From assembly GCA_902767565.1 (NCBI GenBank), contig CACXHY010000004.1:62001-126000 (forward strand): a DNA stretch of 64,000 nucleotides, written 5' to 3'. The notes under the pieces are model-generated. The model searched no databases and was not told the DNA's origin. It worked only from the letters and a program-made list of their open reading frames with translations. Of the stretch, positions 43,229 to 53,057 are shown one piece after another. Every line of letters starts with the position of its first letter. Positions within the stretch are counted from its first letter, which is position 1. Made by a program: the position numbers and the translations under genes. This DNA comes from an uncultured Eubacteriales bacterium. Lineage in GTDB: Bacteria > Bacillota > Clostridia > Christensenellales > Aristaeellaceae.

Positions 43229-45472
43229 ATGGGCATCAGGGTCGGCATCGATCTGGGCACCACCTATTCGGCCGTGTCATGGATCAACCCCAAAACGCAG
43301 CAGCCGGAGATGATCTGCAGCGACGCGCACAGCGATCTGATGATCACGCCCTCGGAGGTCTGGTTCCGCCCGGACGGCAGCGTCCTGTGCGGCGCCGACG
43401 CCAAGGAGGCCTTCGAGAACGGGGAGGTCGGCGTCGCCAACACCTTCAAGCGCTTCATGGGGACCTCCGGGCCCTGCTTCTACACGGCGGACGGGGAGGG
43501 GAAGACCGCGGAGGAGCTCTCGGCCATCCTCCTGCGCCACCTGAAGGAGCAGGCGGAGCGGCACATCGGCCAGCCCATCGACGGGGCGGTGATCACCGTG
43601 CCCGCCTACTTCGAGGACGAGCCCCGGGCCAGCACCCGCAGCGCCGCCGAACAGGCCGGCCTCCATGTGATCGACATCATCAGCGAGCCCACGGCCGCCG
43701 CGCTGAATTACGGCATGGGGCACTGGCGCGAGAACGCCCTGATCCTGGTGTACGACCTGGGTGGCGGCACCTTCGACGTGACGCTGGTGGCCATGGGAAA
43801 GGACAGGAACCTGATCACCATGGGCACCATGGGCGATCACCGGCGGGGCGGCCGGGACTGGGACAAGGCCCTGGCGGACCTGATCGTGCGCAAGCTCCGG
43901 GACGAGCTGGGCCTGTCCGTCGAGGACGACCTGGAGGTCATGAACGAGCTGACGGCGGGCGCGGAGGAATGGAAGCAGAAGCTGACCAAGAGCCCCTCCG
44001 TCCGCGTGCGGGTGCCCGGCATGGGCGCCGCCTCCGTCACCGTCACCCGGGAGGAGTTCGACGAGGCCACCGAGGACCTGCTGGAGCAGACCGGCAGCCT
44101 GTGCGACCACCTGCTGGAGGAGCTGCACGTTTCCTGGGGGCAGGTGACGGACGTGCTGCTGGTGGGCGGCTCCACCCGCATGCCCCAGGTCAGCCGTTTC
44201 CTGACGGAGCGCTTGCGGGGCAGGCAGCCCATCGCCCACGTGAACCCGGACCAGGCCGTGGCCATGGGCGCGGCCATCTGCGCCAACATCGCCCGCAAGG
44301 CCGACCTGGTGGCCTTTACCCCCGGCGGCGACGCGAAGGAGGAGGTGCGCAGGCGCAGCGCCTCCCTGCTGCAGCAGACCAGCACGTCGGTGGTCAGGCC
44401 CAGCCAGACCATCGAGCTCTCCAGCATCCGCTTCCAGGACGCCGTGGCCCACGCCATGGGCATCGTGCTGGTCAACGCCGAGGAGACGGCCTACGTCAAC
44501 GAGACCATCATCCCGGCCAACGCGCCGGTCCCGTGCAAGTATTCCCGGGCCACGCTGTTCGACTCCCGCGCCGGCGAGATGGAGATCTATGTGCTGCAGG
44601 GGAGCGGGCCCATCGACTGCTGCACCGTCAGCGCCAAGTATGTGGCCAGCGGCATCACCAGGACGCGGGATCCCCTCTGCACGATGCACGTGCAGTACAG
44701 CTACGACGCGGGCCACATGATCCACGTGCAGGTCCGCCAGGACGACGGCACGGAGGATCTCCCGCTGCGGAAGGAGCCCTTCACGCAGGAGGACATCGCC
44801 CGCTTCATGCTGCCCTACGAAAAGCCGAAGGCCCCGCCCGCCTCCGAGGCCATGGCCATCGTGATGGCCATCGACGTCTCGGGCTCCATGGACGGCTCGC
44901 CGATCCGCCTCGCGAAGGAGGCCATGGAGAAGTTCACCTATGACTTCGAGGGGATGAACGTGGCCATGGGCGTGCTGATGGTCAGCAACCGGTGCGCCTG
45001 GACCTGCCGGCCGACGCAGGATCTGGAGAAGGTGCGCGCCGGCATCCGGAAGGTCCGCGTCGGCGCGACGGGCGGCGGCAACACCGACAACCCCTTCCGC
45101 GACATCCTGGCCGAGCTGAGGCACAGGAGGGGGCCGAAATACGCCATCGTGCTGGCGGACGGCGCGTGGCTCTACCAGAGCAAGGCCATCGAGGACGCCC
45201 GCAAGTGCCACGCCGCGAAGATCGACGTGATCGGCATGGGCTTCGGCGACGCGGACGAGGCCTTCATGCGGGCGATCTCCACCGTGGACACGGTGATGAC
45301 CACGGACGCCCAGCTGGGGCTCTCCTTCGGCAAGATCGCCCGGAGCCTCGGCGCCGGCAGCGGCGCGGCCCTCAGCACCGCCCGGGGCGGCCTGTTCCAG
45401 CGGAAGAAGCAGGACGCCGCGCCCAAGGCCCGCAGCTGGGAGACGGTCATGGAACTGGACAAAGGAGGCTGA
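43229..45472 (+). CDS. Hsp70-vWA fusion protein
   Basis: A 747-aa fusion. Residues 1-375 are an Hsp70 nucleotide-binding domain (GIDLGTTYS, VPAYFEDEPRAS, SEPTAAALNYG, YDLGGGTFDVTL, LLVGGSTRMPQ). A beta-rich substrate-binding-like part follows (about 400-535). From residue 545 to 720 there is a von Willebrand A domain with a MIDAS: DVSGSM beginning at Asp549, the Thr of GGGNTDN and the Asp of LADGAW. In place of the Hsp70 lid the vWA domain would bind a metal-dependent partner. The ATG at 43229 is eight bases after AAGGAGG; an earlier ATG lies before that site. It is followed six bases later by the next gene. Confidence 0.9.
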   Translation: MGIRVGIDLGTTYSAVSWINPKTQQPEMICSDAHSDLMITPSEVWFRPDGSVLCGADAKEAFENGEVGVANTFKRFMGTSGPCFYTADGEGKTAEELSAILLRHLKEQAERHIGQPIDGAVITVPAYFEDEPRASTRSAAEQAGLHVIDIISEPTAAALNYGMGHWRENALILVYDLGGGTFDVTLVAMGKDRNLITMGTMGDHRRGGRDWDKALADLIVRKLRDELGLSVEDDLEVMNELTAGAEEWKQKLTKSPSVRVRVPGMGAASVTVTREEFDEATEDLLEQTGSLCDHLLEELHVSWGQVTDVLLVGGSTRMPQVSRFLTERLRGRQPIAHVNPDQAVAMGAAICANIARKADLVAFTPGGDAKEEVRRRSASLLQQTSTSVVRPSQTIELSSIRFQDAVAHAMGIVLVNAEETAYVNETIIPANAPVPCKYSRATLFDSRAGEMEIYVLQGSGPIDCCTVSAKYVASGITRTRDPLCTMHVQYSYDAGHMIHVQVRQDDGTEDLPLRKEPFTQEDIARFMLPYEKPKAPPASEAMAIVMAIDVSGSMDGSPIRLAKEAMEKFTYDFEGMNVAMGVLMVSNRCAWTCRPTQDLEKVRAGIRKVRVGATGGGNTDNPFRDILAELRHRRGPKYAIVLADGAWLYQSKAIEDARKCHAAKIDVIGMGFGDADEAFMRAISTVDTVMTTDAQLGLSFGKIARSLGAGSGAALSTARGGLFQRKKQDAAPKARSWETVMELDKGG

Positions 45473-45478
45473 GGCTGA

Positions 45479-48400
45479 ATGGCTTATCTGCCCTACAACT
45501 TCTATGATGAGCTGGGACTGGATCCCTCCAAAAAGCTCAGCAAGGCCGTGATGGCCGACGCGGTCGAGCAGTGGAAGACCAGGATCAACGCGCAGCTCAG
45601 GGACCAGAGCAAGGCCGCCCTCGTGCGGGACAAGTTCAACGCGATCCGGTCCCAGATCGAGATCTTCCCCGAGGACACGGCCATGCAGGACGCGCACAAG
45701 CGGGATTTTGAGGAGCGCCACCTGCAGGAGGTCACCCAGCTGGCCGAGTTCATGAAGAAGCTCAGCGGCGCGAAGGACAGCGCCGTCATCGCCCGGGCCG
45801 CCGTCCGAAGGATCGCGCAGCAGTCGAAGCTGCAGCCGGCCAAGGTGAACGACGCCTTCAAGCGCGCCGGCTTCACCGTGACCGAACCGCCGAAGGCCGC
45901 GCCCCGGCTGCCCAAGCGCGAGGACCTTCTCGCCATCGCCCACGCCGTCAGGGAGCTGCAGGACAAGCAGAGTGCCATGGCCAGCGCCATCCCCGCGGAG
46001 ATCAGCCGGGTGACCAACCTGTATGAGTTCCTGGAGGTGCTCACGCATTTCGAGGCCACGGGGCTGACCCAGCTGGCCGCCGACGCGAACGCCTTCTCCA
46101 GGATGGATCACAAGGCGCTGGCGGGCGTCTTCGACACCATCGGCAAGAAGTACAGCACGGGCACCACCTTCCAGGTGCACATGCGCGACATCTCCGGCAA
46201 GGCCAAGCAGTTCTTCAAGACCCCCGAGGGCAAGGCCAGCTACGACCTGCAGATCCAGCTGGACCGCAGCGAGCTGAAGGACGCCATGCAGGTCCTGGGC
46301 CGGCTGCCGGAGGCGCTGAAGTTCGACACCACCTTCGCCAAGCCCTGGATCGAGCGCCTGCAGCAGGTCCTCCGCATCGGCGAGGACGACGCCTACGCGG
46401 TTTACAACGAGCTCTGCGGCGGCAATGAGGCCGCCTTCATCGAGAAGGAAGACCAGCAGATCGTCATCTTCTGCGGCGCCTGCGGGCGGCGGCACGCCTT
46501 TGCCAGCCTCGCCGAGGCCCGCCGCTCGAAGTGCGACGCGTGCCAGACCGCGCTGTACGAGAAGTGCCCGGGCTGCGGGATCGACGTCCTGAACGGCACC
46601 ACCTACTGCCCCGCCTGCCACTATTACATCCCCGGCAAGCGCATTTTCGAGAACGCCCTCAAGGCTTTCAGGGATGCCTGCAGGGCGACGGACGTGGCGG
46701 AGGCGAAGCGGCAGCTGGCCCTGCTCAAGGAGAACAAGCCGCAGAACGTGTCCATCGACGCCCAGGAGGCCGAGTACAAAAAGCTGTACGAGACCATCAC
46801 CGCCAGCATCGCCGCGATCGACGCGCTGATCCTCGAGAACAAGCTGACCGAGGCGGCGCAGCAGATCTCGGCCCTGAAGCAGAAGGCGCCGGACGTGGAC
46901 CTGGCCCCGCAGGAGCAGAAGCTCGCGCGGCAGAAGAAGATCCTGGACGAGAACCGGCAGCGCTTCGAGGCGCGGATGCGGGAGATCCGGGCGATGCCCA
47001 ATGCCCGGGATCGGGTGCGGGCCTGCTTCAGCCTGCTGCAGCAGGATCCCGGCTACAAGCCCGCCCTGGACGAGCTCCGAAGCCCTGCCCTGCGGCCCCA
47101 GCCCGTCAGCGCCGTGAGCTGCGTGCTGAACAGCGGGAGCGCCAGCATCGCCTGGCAGGCCAACTCCCTCAACGATTTCGTCACCTACACGGTCACGCGG
47201 ACGGAGGGCGGGATCGTCCCGCAGAGCCCGGACGGCGGAACGATCGTCGCGAAGGGGCTCACCACCACCGCCGCCACGGATCCGAACGTCCCCGTCGGCA
47301 AGATCGTCTGCTATTACGTGTTCGCCGTGCGGGAGAAGGTCGACGTCTTCTCCCAGGCCGCGGGGCTGGCCAAGGCGGTGGCCCGGCTGCCCGGCGTCAC
47401 GGGGCTGACGAGCCAGGTCTCCGGGAAAGAGTGCATGCTGACCTGGAAACTGCCCGCCGGCTGCCACGGCGTCAGGATCGAGCGCAAGGGCGGGAACCGG
47501 GACTGGGCCGTGGTGAACCAGCGGGTCGCGGGCTCCTCCTGGACGGACACCCAGCTGGAGGTCGGGGTGCAGTACGATTACCGCTGCACCGCGCTGTGGC
47601 TCCTGGGCGGATCCGTGGCTGCCTCCACGGAAACGGCCACCGTCACGGTCACGCTGACGAAGCGCCCGGATCCCGTCACCCTGAAGCTGAAGCAGCAGGG
47701 CACGGACGGCCTGTGTGAGCTGTCCTGGCACGCCTCCGGCAGCGGACCGCTGGAGATCTGGGACATCCCCGCCTCGTACACCGTCCGCCCGGGCTCCGAG
47801 ATGCCCGCCGCCCAGCTGCAGACCATGGGCGCGTGCGTCTGGTCGGGCCTCATATCCCAGGGCCAGACCACGGTCAACGTGGGCCGGGACCGTACCACGC
47901 AGCTGGTGGCCGTCTGCCCCTACAGCGGCAACTGCGTCATGGGCGACGCGCTCCAGGTCTCCACGGTGGGCTCGCTGGAGGTCGATACCGACGGCATCCG
48001 GGTCAAGGACGGCAGCGCGGAGATCCCCGTGCGGGCCACGCAGCGGACGAAGCGGATCGAGATCTATCTGGACAACGGCGACAAGCCGCTGGTGACCGTC
48101 GCCGGCACCGGCCGGGACGGCGTGGTCAGGATCCAGGTGCCCGGCCTCCCGCAGAAGCTGTGCGAGCTGACCGTTTCCGGCGCCACGACCGAGGGCGGGC
48201 GCTTCGCCCCCACCCGCATCAAGGTGGACAACATGCCCAAGGTGCAGGCCGTCTACCTGCTGGAGTGGATCCGGGCGCGGCTGAGCCGCAAGCTCAACGG
48301 CCTGAACGTCCGCATCAGCACCGCGAACGGCGACAGCCTCCCCCACTGCTACCTGTGCTGCAGAAAGGGAAACCCGATCGGCGCGATCGCCCCGACCGCG

Positions 48401-48604
48401 ACCGTGTACGATCCGGCCACCATGACGGCGGTCGCGGAGATCCCCCCGCGGAACGGGAAGGAAGCTGTCGTCGCCGTCGACGGCAGGATGGTGGAGCAGA
48501 TGCCGCCCAACACGCGCCTCAAACTGCTGCTGGCCCCCGACGCCGCGGATCGATTCGAACCGCTGAAGACCCGCGACGCCAACGCGCTCACCAAGCCGGT
48601 GTGA
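45479..48604 (+). CDS. J-domain-like/zinc-ribbon/FN3 scaffold protein
   Basis: A 1041-aa cytosolic protein. The N-terminus (residues about 5-80, YNFYDELGLDPSKKLSKAV... with a closing HKRDFEERH) has the helix pattern of a J domain, but without HPD, so it may bind Hsp70 without stimulating it in the usual way. A helical region (to about 325) is followed by two zinc ribbons (FCGACG, CDAC, CPGCG, CPAC at about 332-380) and a coiled coil. From about residue 540 come two or three fibronectin type III-like domains and a beta-rich end. Its start is six bases after the Hsp70-vWA stop, using that gene's final AAAGGAGG as ribosome-binding site. It looks like the co-chaperone and scaffold. Confidence 0.72.
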   Translation: MAYLPYNFYDELGLDPSKKLSKAVMADAVEQWKTRINAQLRDQSKAALVRDKFNAIRSQIEIFPEDTAMQDAHKRDFEERHLQEVTQLAEFMKKLSGAKDSAVIARAAVRRIAQQSKLQPAKVNDAFKRAGFTVTEPPKAAPRLPKREDLLAIAHAVRELQDKQSAMASAIPAEISRVTNLYEFLEVLTHFEATGLTQLAADANAFSRMDHKALAGVFDTIGKKYSTGTTFQVHMRDISGKAKQFFKTPEGKASYDLQIQLDRSELKDAMQVLGRLPEALKFDTTFAKPWIERLQQVLRIGEDDAYAVYNELCGGNEAAFIEKEDQQIVIFCGACGRRHAFASLAEARRSKCDACQTALYEKCPGCGIDVLNGTTYCPACHYYIPGKRIFENALKAFRDACRATDVAEAKRQLALLKENKPQNVSIDAQEAEYKKLYETITASIAAIDALILENKLTEAAQQISALKQKAPDVDLAPQEQKLARQKKILDENRQRFEARMREIRAMPNARDRVRACFSLLQQDPGYKPALDELRSPALRPQPVSAVSCVLNSGSASIAWQANSLNDFVTYTVTRTEGGIVPQSPDGGTIVAKGLTTTAATDPNVPVGKIVCYYVFAVREKVDVFSQAAGLAKAVARLPGVTGLTSQVSGKECMLTWKLPAGCHGVRIERKGGNRDWAVVNQRVAGSSWTDTQLEVGVQYDYRCTALWLLGGSVAASTETATVTVTLTKRPDPVTLKLKQQGTDGLCELSWHASGSGPLEIWDIPASYTVRPGSEMPAAQLQTMGACVWSGLISQGQTTVNVGRDRTTQLVAVCPYSGNCVMGDALQVSTVGSLEVDTDGIRVKDGSAEIPVRATQRTKRIEIYLDNGDKPLVTVAGTGRDGVVRIQVPGLPQKLCELTVSGATTEGGRFAPTRIKVDNMPKVQAVYLLEWIRARLSRKLNGLNVRISTANGDSLPHCYLCCRKGNPIGAIAPTATVYDPATMTAVAEIPPRNGKEAVVAVDGRMVEQMPPNTRLKLLLAPDAADRFEPLKTRDANALTKPV

Positions 48605-48637
48605 CCCCGGCCACAACGAATATGGGAGGATTGAACC

Positions 48638-49747
48638 ATGCCCGCAGGCCATGATCTCGTATGCCCCTTCTGCCTCAACCGTCTCTCGTCGCTCCAGCTG
48701 GTCCGCGCCTGCTCGGTGAACCCCGAGCACAGGAAGGACACCAAGGGGTTCCGCGCCAAGCTGAACCTCTTCGGCGACCGCTGCGGCGCCTCCGGATGCC
48801 CGGGCCGCTACACCCGGATCCTCTGCCCCCGCTGCGAGGAGGAACTGCCCGGCAACATCACGCAGTATGACGGCTACACGCGGCTGGCGATCACCGCGCC
48901 CTCCGGCGGCGGCAAGACGGTGCTGATCACCACCATGCTGCACGAGCTGTTCAGCCACTCGTCCCAGCTGGGGCTGAACATCGGCGCCATGGACCGCAAG
49001 ACCTCGGCCTATTACCGCGCGCGCTTCACGGAGCTCTATGACAAGCTCACCGCCCCATTCGGCACGGTGAAGGGCGTCTGCGTGCCCATGCAGTACTATG
49101 TGCAGAACACCCGCAAGGGCACGGCCACCCGGACCCCCACCTACTCCCTGACGATCTTTGACGGCGCGGGCGAGGATCAGGAGAACCCGTCCGACACCGA
49201 GACCCGCTACATCGCGGAAGCCAAGATGCTGATCCTGCTGATCGACCCCCTGAAGCTCTACGGCCTGCGGCGGGAGATGACGGACGACGAGATCGCCAAG
49301 GGCGGCGGGGACGCGGACCGGGACGTGGTGGACGAGCGCTATACCCAGGACTTCATCGACCAGCTGGTCAGCTACATCCGCATCGCCACCAAGCTCACCG
49401 TGCACCAGAAGCTGAAGATCCCCGTGGCGGTCGTCATGTGCAAGATGGACCTGCTGCGGCGCTTCTTCCCGGAGGACGCGGTGACCTTCAATCCGCCGGA
49501 CATGACCTTCGGCACCTTCGACGAGATGGATTCCCAGCAGGTCCACACGGAGATCGACGCCCTGATCAGCGAGTACTGCCCCTCCCTGAACGTGGGCCTC
49601 AACGCCGTCTTCCAGAAGTGGCGCTATTTCGGCGTCTCCAGCTACGGCGTGCAGCCCCTCGGCCCCAAGCAGCTGGCCGAGGATCCCAAGCCCCTGCGGG
49701 TGATGGACCCCCTCATGTGGAACATGAGCGTTTCCGGCATCCTCTGA
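48638..49747 (+). CDS. Zinc-ribbon GTPase (double-GTPase system, GTPase 2)
   Basis: A 369-aa soluble GTPase. N-terminal zinc-binding cysteines are C9/C12 (CPFC), C49/C54 (CGASGC) and C63/C66 (CPRC). The P-loop is TAPSGGGKTVL (86-96), G3-like IFDGAGED, and G4 CKMD in place of NKxD. It has the same domain order as the first GTPase (ribbon then GTPase) but lacks membrane helices. This and GTPase 1 would form the pair typical of DO-GTPase loci. The ATG follows GGGAGG. It directly precedes the GAP1-like gene, as expected for the family. Confidence 0.85.
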   Translation: MPAGHDLVCPFCLNRLSSLQLVRACSVNPEHRKDTKGFRAKLNLFGDRCGASGCPGRYTRILCPRCEEELPGNITQYDGYTRLAITAPSGGGKTVLITTMLHELFSHSSQLGLNIGAMDRKTSAYYRARFTELYDKLTAPFGTVKGVCVPMQYYVQNTRKGTATRTPTYSLTIFDGAGEDQENPSDTETRYIAEAKMLILLIDPLKLYGLRREMTDDEIAKGGGDADRDVVDERYTQDFIDQLVSYIRIATKLTVHQKLKIPVAVVMCKMDLLRRFFPEDAVTFNPPDMTFGTFDEMDSQQVHTEIDALISEYCPSLNVGLNAVFQKWRYFGVSSYGVQPLGPKQLAEDPKPLRVMDPLMWNMSVSGIL

Positions 49748-49813
49748 TCACGCCTCCCGCCGGCATGAGCCGGTTCCTGTCGACCGCGCAACGCAAAGAA
49801 AGAGGGACATGAC

Positions 49814-52597
49814 ATGGAAAAGACATTCGGTGAGATGGTATACACCCGGTGCGGCCCGGGCTACACCATCCGCGGAGAAGCGCTTCCGCAGAACAACGGC
49901 TACGCGGTTTTCAGCATCTCCAGGGGGCTGTTCGACCGGCTCTCGGACGGGGACGCCAAATTCGCGGACAACGTGATCGCCAAGCAGTTCGTGTGGGCGC
50001 TGGGCTGCCCCGAGAAGTACAGCTGCTCCTGGCTGCGGCTGCCCAAGGACGGCAGAGCGGTGTTCACCGACCTGTATGCCTATACCGAGGAGGATCAGGC
50101 CAACAGCAGCAAGACCTCCAACACCCGCGGCTCCCATGTGGCCCAGATGCTGGTGGCGGACGGCATGGACCGCTACCCCTTTGAGCTGATGGGCTCGCCC
50201 TGGTTCGAGCCCCGGCAGAAGTCCTCCACGGACATCTTCTATCCCGACGCCTGCACGCCGCGGCCGGATCCCATCCCCCAGAGCAGCGTGCCCTCGGGTC
50301 CCGTGACGGCGGCGGCGGCCCGGGCCTTTGCGGCGGGCCGGATGCACCTTGTCCAGGCCGGCGTCGTGTGGCTTATGCAGCAGATGCGGAAGAGCCCGGA
50401 GGAGCGCAAGCCCCTGCTGATCCTGGACACGGAGAGCAACATCCGCCTCTGGATCGCGGCCATCACGAGCTGCTTCCCCGTCAGCCTGGCCTGCGGGCTG
50501 ACCTTCCACACCATGCGCGAGGGGCTGTCGCACCCCGCCAAGGCGGGGTTCTATGCCGTCAGCCGCGCCTCCGGCGAGTACATGGCCGGCTTCGACATCC
50601 AGAACGAGAACCAGGTGGTACACCCGCTGGCCGTCATGCTGGGCTGCTCCGTGAACGAGACCGACTCCGCGAGCCGGGTGGCGGCTATGCCGGAGTCCAG
50701 CGGCTATTGCGTGCTCAACGGCCGCGACGGCACGATCCGTCCCCAGCCGGACGAGAAGCTGATGCGGACCGCCTTCGTCGCGCACATCGCCTCCGATCCC
50801 GCCCGGCACGACGCCAACGCCGCTGCGCTGAACACCCTGCAGGGGCTGACGTTCCTGCAGGACATCCCCGCCTTCTATGATCATGTGGACATGATCCGGA
50901 GCGGGGGCGGCAGCGACGCCGAGCGTCTGGCGGCGGTCCTGCGGGAGCTCCAGCCCTACGCGGGGGAGCAGACCGCCTGCGTCAGCGAGCTGATGAACCG
51001 GCTCATCTACGGCGGCGAATACGGCGGACGCTTCATCCGCCAGGACGCCCTCAAGGGCTATCCCCTGCTGGTGGAGCTGACCCGCATGTCCGAGAAGCTG
51101 CCCGCCTATGCGCGGAGCTGCAAGGCGATGATGACGGACGTGTGCCGGCAGACCATCGCCGGCCCGGGCACCCTGAGCGCCGGCCTCGCGCCGCTGTGGG
51201 GCATCGCGGCGAAGGACCGCTCCCTGGCCGAGACGATCGCCGTCAAGCTCGTGGCGGAGGAGGACTTCGCCTGCGTGAATCCCGACGAGGTGGCGACGGC
51301 GGACGAGAAGGCGGTCAGCGTCCTGCTGGATCTGCAGGCGATCTGCGTGGCGCGTGACAGCGCCCGCACCTGGGACGACTGCCTGCATCACCCGACGCCC
51401 GCCTTCAAGGCCATCATCCTCCGCAGCCTGAACTCCGAAATGCTCCGGAGCCGGATGCTGAAAGTCCTGTCCACCGAGCCCGCGGCCCTGGACGCCTATG
51501 TCGCCGGCGGCGCGGTCTCGCTGGGCGAGAGCAAGCGCAACGGGTGGTGGGAAGCCGTCATCGCCGCCGGATACCCGGCAGACTCGCTGCTCCGGCTGAT
51601 CCACAGGAGCTTCACCGTGGGCGACGCGGAGACTGTCCTCGTCGGCATGATCAAAAAGGAAGGGTACGGCGAGAAGGTCCGGTCCCTGTACGCCAAATAC
51701 CTGATGTCGCAGCCCAACGCCGGTACGGCCTATGCCCGGGCGGCGCTGAATTCCGTCCTGCGGGGGCCGATCGCGGGCAGGAGGGACGCGCTGAAGAAGC
51801 TGCTGGACGACGCCGGCCGCGACGCGAACACGGGCCTGCGGGACCGCCTGTGCGCGGAGATCGACAGCCAGATCACCCTGAGCGAGGCCGAGATGAACGA
51901 GGCGCTCAGCGCCTGCCTGCTGGACGACGCCCGCTGCCCGGCGGCCAACGCCGTCGCCTACCGCTTCCTGGACGGCCTGAAGAAGAAGTCCGGCGGCGCG
52001 CTGAAGATCTTCCGGGGCGCCGGTCAGGACGACCAGCTGGTGAAGCAGTGGGAGAAGGGCAGCCCGGGCTTCGCCCCCGTCAGGATCAGCCAGGACCTGG
52101 CCGGATCGGGGCTGGGCAAAGCGCTGCTCCAGCGCCTGGCGGACGCCAGCGGGGAGCCGGCGGCCCATCTGCTGGCCTGCTGCGGGTTCTCCTTCGCCAA
52201 TCCCGAGCACGAGAAGAGCTGGATGAAGGCCTGCGCCGCCCTGACGGTGGAATCCGACGCCGTGGGGACCCTGTGCCAGCTGTACACCGTCGCGAAGGCC
52301 CCGGGCCGCAAGGGCGACGGGAACCTGGCCGCGCCGCTGCGGGGCATCGTCACCGCCCTGGGGCCGCAGAAGACGGCCGAGCGGATCCAGGCGGGCATGA
52401 CCGCCTGCGAGAAGGTGCTGGCCCAGGACAAGAAGACGGCCTCCCGCGCGTCGCGCCTGGTGAGCGCCTGCGAGCAGAAATGCGGCGCGGAAGCGGCCGC
52501 CCAGCTGAAAGTGCTCCTGGACGGCGCCGTCATCACGTATGAAAAGAACCACCAGAACGATCGCGGCGGTCTCTTCGGGTTCCTCCGCAGAAAGTGA
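49814..52597 (+). CDS. GTPase-associated protein (GAP1-like)
   Basis: A 927-aa protein. The N-terminal 330 residues (YTRCGPGYTIRGEALPQNNG, LFDRLSDGDAKFADNV, THVAQMLVAD-like GSHVAQMLVADGMDRYPF, VTAAAARAFAAGRMHLVQAG) resemble the GAP1-N2 domain found beside paired bacterial GTPases; the identification is from memory. The rest is almost entirely helical, with repeated Ala/Leu helices to the end. The name means GTPase-associated, not a proven GTPase-activating protein. The ATG follows AGAGGGAC. It lies between GTPase 2 and the two small acidic proteins with short gaps. Confidence 0.7.
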   Translation: MEKTFGEMVYTRCGPGYTIRGEALPQNNGYAVFSISRGLFDRLSDGDAKFADNVIAKQFVWALGCPEKYSCSWLRLPKDGRAVFTDLYAYTEEDQANSSKTSNTRGSHVAQMLVADGMDRYPFELMGSPWFEPRQKSSTDIFYPDACTPRPDPIPQSSVPSGPVTAAAARAFAAGRMHLVQAGVVWLMQQMRKSPEERKPLLILDTESNIRLWIAAITSCFPVSLACGLTFHTMREGLSHPAKAGFYAVSRASGEYMAGFDIQNENQVVHPLAVMLGCSVNETDSASRVAAMPESSGYCVLNGRDGTIRPQPDEKLMRTAFVAHIASDPARHDANAAALNTLQGLTFLQDIPAFYDHVDMIRSGGGSDAERLAAVLRELQPYAGEQTACVSELMNRLIYGGEYGGRFIRQDALKGYPLLVELTRMSEKLPAYARSCKAMMTDVCRQTIAGPGTLSAGLAPLWGIAAKDRSLAETIAVKLVAEEDFACVNPDEVATADEKAVSVLLDLQAICVARDSARTWDDCLHHPTPAFKAIILRSLNSEMLRSRMLKVLSTEPAALDAYVAGGAVSLGESKRNGWWEAVIAAGYPADSLLRLIHRSFTVGDAETVLVGMIKKEGYGEKVRSLYAKYLMSQPNAGTAYARAALNSVLRGPIAGRRDALKKLLDDAGRDANTGLRDRLCAEIDSQITLSEAEMNEALSACLLDDARCPAANAVAYRFLDGLKKKSGGALKIFRGAGQDDQLVKQWEKGSPGFAPVRISQDLAGSGLGKALLQRLADASGEPAAHLLACCGFSFANPEHEKSWMKACAALTVESDAVGTLCQLYTVAKAPGRKGDGNLAAPLRGIVTALGPQKTAERIQAGMTACEKVLAQDKKTASRASRLVSACEQKCGAEAAAQLKVLLDGAVITYEKNHQNDRGGLFGFLRRK

Positions 52598-52611
52598 CGA
52601 GGTGACGCGGC

Positions 52612-53043
52612 GTGAGCATCGACTGGGATTCCTACAAGAGCCAGATCCGCGACAGCTACGTCGGTGAGGACGGGCGCGGATATCAGGACCTGAACGACAG
52701 GGAGAGAAGCGCCTTCGACAGCATCCTGGACAGCCGCATCGAGGCGCGCAGGAAAGAGCTGGAGGGCGACGACGGGGGCGAAGGCACGGATCCGGTCTCC
52801 GGAAGGGGATCCAGGGGCATGGGAAAGGGCGGAGGCTCCGATCCCGGCGACGGGTCCGACCGGTATGACCGGGAAGACCGGGACGACCGGTATGACGGAT
52901 ACGGCCGGGGCGACGGGTACGACCGGTATGACGGATACGGCCGGGACGGCGGGTACGACCGGTATGACGGGTACGGCGACGCCGACGGCCCCGATTACGA
53001 CGCAGGAGAAGACATGGAGCGGTCCGAGGGAAGGCACCGCTGA
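52612..53043 (+). CDS. Small acidic protein A, Tyr-Asp-Gly repeats
   Basis: A 143-aa protein of unknown function with a GTG start after GAGGTG. The N-terminal 50 residues contain a short motif (YQDLNDRERSAFDSILDSRI) that recurs twice in the next protein. The C-terminal half is made of tandem YDRYDGYGR-type repeats, encoded by imperfect 30-33 bp DNA repeats at about 52858-52980. The composition suggests disorder. Together with its paralogue it may be a client, adaptor or sensor of the Hsp70/GTPase machinery. Confidence 0.7.
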   Translation: MSIDWDSYKSQIRDSYVGEDGRGYQDLNDRERSAFDSILDSRIEARRKELEGDDGGEGTDPVSGRGSRGMGKGGGSDPGDGSDRYDREDRDDRYDGYGRGDGYDRYDGYGRDGGYDRYDGYGDADGPDYDAGEDMERSEGRHR

Positions 53044-53057
53044 GAAGGAGGCCCATC

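Noticed and set aside
43277-49546. Very long open frame on the minus strand (over 2000 codons) opposite the Hsp70 and scaffold genes
   Set aside because: It is an antisense artefact of high GC third positions; its product is His/Gly/Arg-rich without domains, while the plus strand encodes clear families with ribosome-binding sites.
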